From the NCBI GenBank assembly GCA_025531455.1, contig JAMYHL010000031.1:248001-312000 (forward strand): a stretch of 64,000 nucleotides of DNA, read 5' to 3'. A model generated the notes under the pieces. That model saw nothing but the letters and a program-made list of their open reading frames with translations. It made no database searches and was not told the DNA's origin. Below, piece by piece: positions 55,791 to 64,000 of the stretch; position 1 is the first letter of the stretch, and every line of letters starts with the position of its first letter. The DNA comes from Apiotrichum sp. Y4204 (Eukaryota; Basidiomycota; Tremellomycetes; Trichosporonales; Trichosporonaceae). The translations under genes and the position numbers were made by a program.

Positions 55791-58303
55791 CTACTCGCCA
55801 TGACGGAACATGACACACACCTCGGCGCCGACAACGCACCCGCCGACCACCAACGTCGCAGCGAGAGGGAGCATGTTCCAGCGGAGAAAGTCGCGCGCGC
55901 GGACGTGCAGGCCCTTTTGCGCGAGAATGTCGCGCCACAGCAGACCTGCAAGAGATGCGGGGAAGCTGTGGGGTCAGAAAGCTGTCTAGACTTGGTTTAC
56001 GTGCCTGAGACTGTACGCGCCAAAGTTGCTGCCGACCGCGAGCGCGAGGATGCTTCCGAACAGCGCGCGCTTCGACGGGTCGACCTCGGCCTTCCACACG
56101 ACGAGGATGCGCGAGAGAAGCACCGTCGCGCCAATGTTTGTGCCGAGGATCTACGAGTCAGACGTCACAAAATCAAAACCTCTTCTCCCACTCACATTAC
56201 ACCCCACGACACTCAGGACACTCATGAGGAAGACGCACCCCGCTGCACCCGATGCGCGAGCCCAGCGTTCCCACCAGCGCGCCCAGACGGCCACCCAGCC
56301 AGTGTGGTCGAGCGCCTCGACTAGAATGAACATGCTGAACGCGAAGGGAAGGAGGGGGAGGGGCAGGCGGCCGATGATCGTCGACACGGTCGGGAACGTG
56401 CGCCGGAGGACTGCGAGAGGGTGCCGCGAGGGACGCCGGGTTGGTGCAAGGGTTTGTGGGGGATAGGATGTGGGCTGCGGTGACGGAGAGAGCGTTCGCG
56501 GCGAGTCGGACGCCGGCAACGGCGGCGACGGCGTGCGCTTTACTGGCGGTGGGGGAATATTCAGCGCACGCGAATCGCCCGATCCATGCCGACGCATCAC
56601 GACCGGGCGCGGGTGCCCGACCATGGACTTTATGCGACGGCGCGCGGCCGGCCGCGTCTCAACGCCAGTCGTGATGTGACCCTCAGCCGCGTCGAATACA
56701 GGGAGGGCGTCTGGCTTAAACCCGAGATGCTTGCCGTTATTCTTTAGCTCCCCCTGCTCCTCGTGCTCTCCGTCGCTCTCGCCAGACGGCGCCTCCTCGT
56801 CTGCCGCCTTGCCCGCTGGCTCGGTCGGGGCCAGCGCGGCGGCCTTGGTGCTCCCCCCTCGGGCGAAATCATGCCAACAATCACGGAGGAGAACGAGAAT
56901 CGCCGCGGGGGCAGTTACGCTCCAGACGCCCTGCACTCCCTCGAGTTTCCCGGCGGCGGAGAGGGCGACGAGGAGCACGATGGAGGCGAGGAAGATGGTC
57001 GTCGTGAAGACTGCGCCGGTGGGGTCGGTGAGCGCTGCGCGCGGGGTGGCCTGGACTTTTGCGATAGTGGGCGGGATTAGGGAGCGGAACTGGATCCTGA
57101 GGACGGGGAAGAGGGCGACGGCAGCCGCGATTGTCGGGAGGGCGGTCCATGCCGAGAAGGAGAGGAAGGAGAGGTGGAACGCCGAGGTGAGCACGAGATT
57201 GGTGGGGTTGCTGCTGACGAGCAGGGCCGAGGCGAGGTTGGCTGCCTGGAACTGCGCGAACAGGAATGCTGTCGGGGGTGCGATGCGCGCGTGTGAGGTA
57301 AAGTACGCGACGAAGGGGGTGCCGCTCAGCACAATGGGGTCGTTGCCGACGCCGAGGGCGAGCGTGATAAAGAGCGCGTACAGCGAGGCGAAGAGCGGCC
57401 GGCCCCGGGGAGGACTCCGCGAGGCGACTGTCAGCGCCAGATAGAGGAGCAGGCCGGTGCAGTCGAGCGAGAGCGAAATGTACGCCTAGGGTCAGTGACG
57501 CCGTCCTAGGATACAGCCCTCGTCATGCTGCGCTCTCGCAGTAGACTTACAAAGCTCAGAAACAGCGCCATGATATCGTACGGCCGCACCATATCGCCGA
57601 CGATACCGCGCCGCACGACAGCAGGCGGGACACACGTGCTCGCAAGGAGGAGGAACACGCCCGCAACGGGCGCAGTCGCGAGGCCGAGCGTAAAGTGTCT
57701 GGATGCTTTTCTTGGAATGCGGATTTCCTTATCCCCGGCGCGCCCGGCGCCATTTTGCTCCTTCCCTTCTTCACCATCTTCATCTCGCACACCGAGCAGT
57801 GCGTTCCGTGCCCTGTGGGCCCAGCGCGCAATCACCGCCGGGAGCGGGATGCGCACCGGGAAGAGGACGAGCACATCTGCCGTCAGCTGTCGGCCGTCTT
57901 ATCGTCGGGAAGCAAAGTGGATCGGCGGAACCGGATCTGCGATAGCGCGATAGATCGAGATAGATTGGAGTCTCGATTCTCGGCGATCCGAGTGTTCTCG
58001 AGGTTTGGGAGCCTGCTGATCTCCCCCGGATCTGCGGTCCGAGCGGTATCGTGATCGTGATCGGATCGAGAAGGAGGTAAACTCTCCATCTCGAATTCCG
58101 TTTGGATCGCCGTGCAGGATCGCCGGCTCAATCCTGCCCGATCTCCAAGTATGCCACCTCTCACTCCCACTTTGTTGAGCGCTTCACTTCCCCCCACATC
58201 TCCCCGGCTCCCAATCTTGACATTCCCCGCATTTGCACTCACTGACGACGAAGAAGACGACGAGCGTCACGATGCTGCGCGCGTTGATTGCGTGCTCGGC
58301 CAT
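55791..58303 (-). CDS. ArsB/NhaD (citrate transporter-like) superfamily permease
   Basis: Five exons (58303-58243, 57876-57551, 57485-56196, 56150-56012, 55945-55791) give about 656 residues. The protein opens with a hydrophobic helix (SIVTLVVFFVVNVLVLF), then has many membrane segments, a SSNPTNLVL half-site typical of ion-transporter superfamily members, and a second half-site ILGTNIGATVLLSR. A roughly 170-residue hydrophilic loop in the middle is Pro/Ser-rich and probably cytosolic. Fungal relatives are often annotated as arsenite or anion permeases, but the substrate cannot be read from the sequence. The fourth intron uses a weak donor (GTCTCA) in my model; the junction gives FGAYSLLWRDIL, while relatives often have a longer stretch here, so this boundary is uncertain. 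Confidence 0.8.
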
Positions 58304-59131
58304 GGACGTGGGTTGTGGTGCAGAGTGTACATTGCCGAACTTATCAGCCGTGAACGATAAACGTTTTTGCCCAAGTGCAAACTTGGCTACTTGGCGAGAT
58401 TGGCTTGTGGGCGTTCCATGTCGTCATCATGGCTGGGCCGACTTTGATTCCAGACCGGCTGTGCCCCAAACTGACCAAGTGGCAACTGACCAAGTGGCAA
58501 CGCCACATTCCGTCCGCCATCCAGCTATCCGGACCCCTGTACTCGACAACTCCTGCCCCACCTGACTGTTACATTCCGTGCAATGGGGTGCATCGACTAG
58601 CACACATATAGTGGGAGGTTATATACCGGGCTTCAGTGCGAGAGAGATAGAGCGTGAGAGACAGAAAGGAGAAAGTGTTTTGTAGCGCGACAAGACGACG
58701 TGGTGTGGTTGGTGCGGATGGAAGTGATGAAAACGAAAATGGATGCTAGGCGAGTGACGGCGCGAGAAAAAGTGAGAGGGAGATATGAGAGAGAAAAGAA
58801 AGAGCTAAACCAAGACAGTAGGTCACGAGTTACGAGACTAGAGCTAGATCACCTCCTATACAACACCGCGGGCGAGAAACGCAGTCTTCCAGTCAAGACA
58901 AGACGAGATGGGGGGCGGACGAGAACATTAAAGGCCGTCGGTGATGCAAAGTGCACGTGCGTGTTCTGCAGTGTTGCAAGCCGCAGTCGCAGCCGTAGAC
59001 GCCAAAGCATAACGCGATGGCGCACGCCACAATCACCGTCTGTGCGACACGAAACCAGGCCACAAGCGCGACCGACGTAGGCTCGCGCAAGACACGTCGC
59101 GTTATACGACGATCAACACCGCGTGGCCCAG
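58304..59131. promoter_or_regulatory. Upstream region of the permease gene
   Basis: 828 bp between the LisH-protein stop and the permease start, both minus strand. It carries a cluster of CCAAGT motifs and a 15-bp tandem at 58469-58498. A plus-strand frame (58700-59080) is Arg/Lys-rich and unconvincing. Confidence 0.45.
58469..58498. repeat. 15-bp direct tandem repeat in the permease promoter
   Basis: AACTGACCAAGTGGC occurs twice back to back, 170-195 bp upstream of the permease start. Perfect repetition suggests paired binding sites for a regulator. Confidence 0.75.
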
Positions 59132-62100
59132 TTATGCCATACCGACCTCGCCATCGTTGTCCTCGCCTATATTTTCGAGGTACATCGTAAAGTCGATCCC
59201 GTCGCCGGCGGTAAAGTTCATCCAGTCGAGCTCGCCATCCGCTCCAAAGATGTTCGTGTTGTCGAGAATGTCGCTGGGAGGGAACAGGTTTGTTGTGTTG
59301 TTCACATTCATATTCGGCGTGGCATTCGCAGACCCGTCAGGCACACCGTTCAACACGGGGCCACCCTGGTTCTGTCCGGGGCCAGCGCCTCCCGTGTTTG
59401 CTGATGGTGGCGACGGGGTGACACCTTGTGATGGGCCAGGCTGTGGCGGTTCCGACACGTTGGCCACACTTGTGTTGGGAGAATTTCGCAACGATTTCGG
59501 GGTGGTAGCGTCGCGCTGAGGTCAGAATGGTTCCATCACGGCAATACCCACAATTAGTTCGTCCTTTTGCATCTTTGGGGTCATGTTGACTTTTCCTGCT
59601 TGCGGTGTCGTTCGGCCAAGAGTCGCAGCGGCAGGGCTTTGCGGAGGCGGCATGTCGCCATGTCCACTCTTGCTCTGATTTCGCTGCATTGTCTGGCCTG
59701 GGACACCGTTGATCGGCTGCGTTCGTGGCGACTGCGCAGGGTGCGCCGGACTTGCGGCCTCGATCGTGGTCGGAGTCTGGGCAGGACCGTTGATGCTCAT
59801 GGGTCGCCCACCAGCCATCATCTGCTGGCCCATCATGCCCTGCTGGGGAAAGCCGCCAGGCGGCATCGTCTGCGGCTGCACGTAAGGACTTGGTGCGGCA
59901 GATCCAACAGAGTCACGACGCTGGCGCTTCCGCTCGGGAGGCGTGTTGTCGCGCGCATTGCTCGTGCTCGACTCGGCCTGCTTTTCATGTCAGCATGCGC
60001 GGAACACGAAAACCCACCTGCATGGGCGTGGAACCTGCAGAACCGCCAAAGGCGACACCATGCGGTCGAGACTGTCCACTAACCTGGCGTCCCTGCTGCT
60101 GCTGCTGATTGCCAGCCTGCTGCGCCTGTTGCTGCTGCATCATCACATGCGGCGGATAATGCTGTTGCGGCGTTGACCCGGCTGGAGAAGCACCTGGCGC
60201 GCCCTGCTGTGGGGCGGGAACGCCGTTGAGCAGCATTTGTCGCCGTTGCGCATCAGCCATTGCTGCCCGATATGTCCGCGTTAACCGGGCCTGTTGCGTG
60301 AGCTGTTTAAATACATTTTCGAAACTCACCTTCTCGTCCTCGGAGAGATCATTCATGTCCCTCCCGCCAAACCCCAACGAGTGGACGGTCTGGTTCATGA
60401 CAGTGGGATTGACTTGTCCCAATCCCCAGTTCGTGTAGGTCTGATTGGCATTTGGCGGCTGACCGTGCTGTTGCTGCTGGCCAGGCTGTCCCTGCTGTTG
60501 ACTAGCTTGGTGCTGCTGCTGCTGCTGCTGGGCGTGCTGCTGCTGGTAGTGCGCGATTTGCTGCGGGGTCATCGGGCCGTTTTGCTGTTGAGGCTGGCCG
60601 TGGCCTTGGTGGCCTTGCTGCTGGGCCTGTTGTTGAGCCTGCTGCTGTTGCGCCTGCTGCTGCTGTAACATCGCCTGCTGCTGGGCCTGCTGGGCTTGTT
60701 GCTGCTGCTGTTGCGCTGCCGTTGCCGCCTGTTGGACCGCCTGTTGCTGTTGCTGCTGTTGAAGTTGCTGCGCGTTTTCCTGCTGCAACTGATGGGCGCG
60801 GGCCTGTATGGCTTGTGCCTGGGCGTGCATTAGCTGCTGCTGATGTACGGTCAACGATTGCTGCTGGGGAGTCGGTGGCGCAGGACTAGCAGCCGCCTGT
60901 GGCGTTGCAGGGTGCATGTACGTGCCCGAGCCTTGAGGTGTCATTCCGATGGCGGCCGTCGGTTGCTGTAGTGTTACACCAGACATCATTTGAGGGGGAG
61001 TTCCAACCGGTGTCATGATACCTACTCCATTTATTCCTGGGGGTGGCCGCATGTGTTGTTGATGCGGGGAAGGCATGACCTTGTGCTGCTGCGGGGTCAT
61101 GCGCGGAGACGGGGCCATGGGCGATGGGTGATTCGGGGCGCCTTGCGAACCCGGCGGCTGCATCTGAATATGCTGCTGCTGGGGCGTGTACACGTGCTGC
61201 TGGCCTGGTGGCGGACGATGCTGCTGGGCAGGTGAACCGGCGGCGGAAGCCTGTTGGCCGTAGCGGGCAGCCTGTTGCTGCTGGGCGGCGGCGACGGCCT
61301 GCTGCTGGGCGGCCTGCTGTTGCTGGAGCAACGTCGCCTGCTGCTGCTGAGCCTGAGCTTGGGCAGCTTGTTGCTGCTGCTGTTGCTGGAGCTGCTGTTG
61401 CTGCATCATGTGTGCCTGCGACTGTGTTGCTTGCTGGATGGCCTGCTGCTGCTGAGTCTGTGACCTTATGTCGAGAAACTGCTGAGTCGGAATCCTCTGG
61501 GCTACAGTCGAAGCTGCACCACCTTGGAACTGTCCCTGTTGCTGCTGGGCCCCGCCTGTGGCAATCTGTTGCCTCATTGTGCGTAGACGGGTGAGCGCCT
61601 ATTGGCGTGAGCATTGCACACTGAGAAAAAGAGTTTAAACTCACCTCATTGTACGCCGCGGGGCTGTTAACTGCCTGAGGGCCCTTTCCAGCGGTGACCA
61701 GTTCCCAGAACACACCCCATAGTCTGCGCAAACGTCAGTCACCGGTTCATGTGGGACCACTTACTCTGACAGAAGGCCCTTTGGCAACTGGATCGGAACA
61801 GCAGTTTGCTCTCCTAATGAACCCTCGTTGCGGAGCGTGGCTGCAGAAGAGGTAAGGTCGTGTTTTAGGAGATAGTCATAGATGTACGGTCTCAATCTAG
61901 AAGAATCAGCTAGGGTAATGAAGATGTCACTCACAAAGACTCGGCATCGCGAACCTGGCTCATCTGTGACTGGACACCTGAGCCCACGCGGCTCATGTCG
62001 TAGCCCTGCGCAGACATCTGATGCTCCATCGAAGCCTGAGGTGGATGAACGTGCGCCCCAGTAAGAACAGGTGTTCCTTGAGCCTGAGGAGTTTGCCCAT

Positions 62101-62851
62101 GAGCGACCTGGCCGGCGACATGAGATGGATGCTGGCCCTGCCCTGCCTGCTGCTGTCCAGGCTGCTGTCCGGGCTGTTGCCCAGGTTGCTGGATACCTGG
62201 GTGCTGCTGGAAGGTATGCTGCTGAACCATTCCGGACTGCTGTGGTGGACGGACCTGTCCTGGTCGCGGCGGGCGCATCTGGACGCCTGCGGGACGGCCT
62301 GCCATGGCGATGGCGGCCGCTTGTGACGGATGGCCTGCGTATTGGTGAGGGTGGACGGCACCTGCGGGCCCACTGACAGGGAAACCCTGGTGCTGGAGGT
62401 GTGGGGAAGGGGACATGTGGTGGCCAGCTGAGGCTGCTTGAGCGGCCATTGCGGCGCGCTGTTGTGCTGCTGCTGCTGCTGCCTGCTGCTGTTGCTGTAC
62501 AGCTTGGGCGGCGGCCTGCTGTTGCTGGGCCGCTGCGAGGGCTGCTGATGCTGCTGCTTGCTGCTGTTGAGCGGCGAGCTGCTGGTGCTGTTGCTGTTGA
62601 GTGAGCTGGAGTTGACGTTGCTGCTGTTGCTGGAGCTGGACTGCGGCCTGCTGTTGGGCCATCTGCATCGCAGTCATCCCCGGCTGAGGCGGGCGAACGC
62701 CGACGCCGACGTATGGCTGACCGTACTGGGCCATCTGCATCGGCATCCCTGAGGGACCTGGCTGTCCAGGCTGCTGCATGAGGACTTGTTGAGAATGAGA
62801 CGCGGGTAATGCGTGTGCTGGATGGACGATTGGCGGGTGGGGCAAGGCCAT
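59132..62851 (-). CDS. LisH-domain, Gln-rich transcriptional regulator (Flo8/Som1-like)
   Basis: Six coding exons (62851-61935, 61896-61765, 61723-61645, 61598-60018, 59977-59552, 59515-59132) give 1,172 residues. Residues 1-300 are Gln/Ala/Pro-rich. The LisH motif spans about 306-340 (LLRPYIYDYLLKHDL, SSAATLRNEG), followed by LPKGLLSELWGVFWELV and NSPAAYNE, the signature after LisH in Flo8/Som1 and SSBP-like coactivators. A long Gln-rich middle (about 380-900) has one ordered block, TNWGLGQVNPTVMNQTV with NDLSEDEKVSFENVFKQL. The C-terminus is Pro/Asn-rich and ends with an acidic patch (ELDWMNFTAGDGIDF) that looks like an activation domain. Relatives control adhesion and filamentation downstream of PKA; that role is inferred. 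A donor at about 63013 and acceptor at 62855 suggest a spliced 5' UTR. Confidence 0.82.
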
Positions 62852-64000
62852 GGCCTAAGGTATCAGCATTGGATGACATTCGATCGCATTGGATGGGTCA
62901 AAGCATGGGGACGCGCGGAGCATGTACGATGGGGGGTAGAGACAGACACGACGGCGACAAATTGTCCGTCACGCGCCAGAAAAGGCCTCATGCTTAGAGG
63001 GTACTCACGTTTGTCGCCAGGCCTCGACTCTCAGTTGACCGTCCTAATCGTGTCCTAGCGCGACGCAACACCGAGAGAGGATCGACGCCGCTGTGAGCAA
63101 GACGCGCGATGAACCAGGCCGGGACGCGACTCTATGGGAGATAAGGATAGATTGGGCGATGAAAGTGTGGTTGGTGAGTTGGTGTTGGTCGGGGTTGAGA
63201 GTGCGATGGAACGGTGTGTGTGTCAGGGACGAGTGACGGCTTGGGAACACGAATGAGGGACCTCGAGGCCGCGAACCACGTCAAACAAGAGTGTGAAAAA
63301 AACCAGTGTACGACCGCCTGGCACGGTGCAAAGGCAGGTACAAAGGCCTGGGGGTACCCGTAAAGGCGTGGATGGAGGGTTGGTGGTATTCAAAGGGCGC
63401 TTGAGGAATGGGATAGGGATGCGAGGGGTGCTGGTCTAGCTCGTGACTGGGTGTGTGTGGGTGTTTGTGGTGGTGGTGGTGGTGGGTGTTGGTGGATGAA
63501 TGCGGTTGGTGGATGAAGATGCAGTGATGGTGTCGGTGTTGGTGGTGGTGGTGATAGGGGAGAGTAGTATAGTAGGAACGTAGGAGGGAGAGGGAGCTAG
63601 TAGTAGCGAGTGGTAGAGGGGATGAAGATGGGTGGTGGTGGTGGATGGTGGATGGTGGATGCACAAGAATGAATGTGTCACAAGTGGACAAAACCCCTGA
63701 CCTGACCAGGACTCAGATCGCCGAAAGCCCAACCACAAGCGGAGGTACAGCTAGCGCCGGTGGGTCGGTGGGTGTGGGTGTGCGGTGTGGGTGTGCGGTG
63801 TGGGTGTGAGGTGCAGTAGTAGTAGTAGTAGTGTGTGGTGTGCGTGCGGTGCGTGATTAGGAGGAAAAGGGAAGCGAGGTTTGGCGTGCAGTCGAGGCAC
63901 CTGTGCACCTTTCAGAACGAGTTTCCGATGCCGGGGAGTAGACAATGGCGGGAGAGAGAGAGAGAGGAGAGGGAGGGAGCGTTTGACGATGAGCTGTCCA
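62852..64000. promoter_or_regulatory. Leader and promoter of the LisH regulator, repeat-rich
   Basis: The last 1.15 kb holds an apparent 5' UTR intron and then skewed simple repeats: GTG units at 63467-63486, a TGTGGGTGTGCGG tandem around 63768-63811, AGT units at 63815-63832 and a GA run near 63952. Open frames read through these repeats and are not credible genes. Confidence 0.5.
63768..63832. repeat. GT-rich 13-bp tandem plus (AGT)6
   Basis: About three copies of TGTGGGTGTGCGG are followed by six AGT units. The strand is strongly purine/thymine skewed, as often seen in promoter-proximal low-complexity DNA. Confidence 0.65.

Noticed and set aside
58700..59080. 126-codon Arg/Lys-rich plus-strand frame
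   Set aside because: Low complexity, no ATG at its left end and overlap with the permease promoter and LisH-gene 3' UTR.

Overview
The window looks like nuclear DNA of a basidiomycete yeast of the Tremellomycetes, most likely in or near Trichosporonales. The placement is by inference: GC-rich coding DNA, many short GT-AG introns with a CTAAC branch site a few bases before the acceptor, a CPL1-like secreted Cys-rich protein, a pheromone-type MAP kinase, and long Gln-rich regulators. I recognise no transposon, rRNA, tRNA or CRISPR array. All spliced models below were assembled by hand from the sequence; each is in frame over its full length.

Layout. 1-10.7 kb: C-terminal half of the nucleoporin NUP98-96 (+, cut by the window edge), a GH5 beta-glucanase (-), a CPL1-like protein (-), a 3.5-kb stretch without a gene, and VPS68 (-). 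11-21.7 kb: EXO1 (+), a mitoribosomal mS34-like protein (-), a KDM3-type JmjC histone demethylase (+) and an SDR oxidoreductase (+). 22-31.7 kb: a 1,568-residue single-exon coiled-coil protein with a heptad-quantised repeat (-), HEM12 (+) and a FUS3/KSS1-type MAP kinase (-). 33.8-45.1 kb: SRRM1-like PWI/SR splicing factor (-), KGD4 (+), flavin amine oxidase (+) and a Gln-rich protein with a C-terminal GATA-like finger (-). 49-62.9 kb: mitochondrial seryl-tRNA synthetase (+), a Cys-cluster plus coiled-coil protein of unknown function (+), an ArsB/NhaD-type permease (-) and a LisH/Gln-rich Flo8/Som1-like regulator (-).

The genes do not form one pathway. Several products are mitochondrial (mS34, KGD4, SerRS), some touch the cell surface (GH5, CPL1-like), and several act in the nucleus (NUP96, EXO1, JmjC, SRRM1, GATA-like, LisH protein). 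Least understood are the two large coiled-coil proteins and the unusual GATA-like finger protein. Intron size is strikingly split: many introns of 33-60 nt, and a minority of 270-650 nt concentrated in a few genes. Large gene-free stretches (3.5, 2.1, 3.9 and 2.0 kb) lie next to regulatory or signalling genes.
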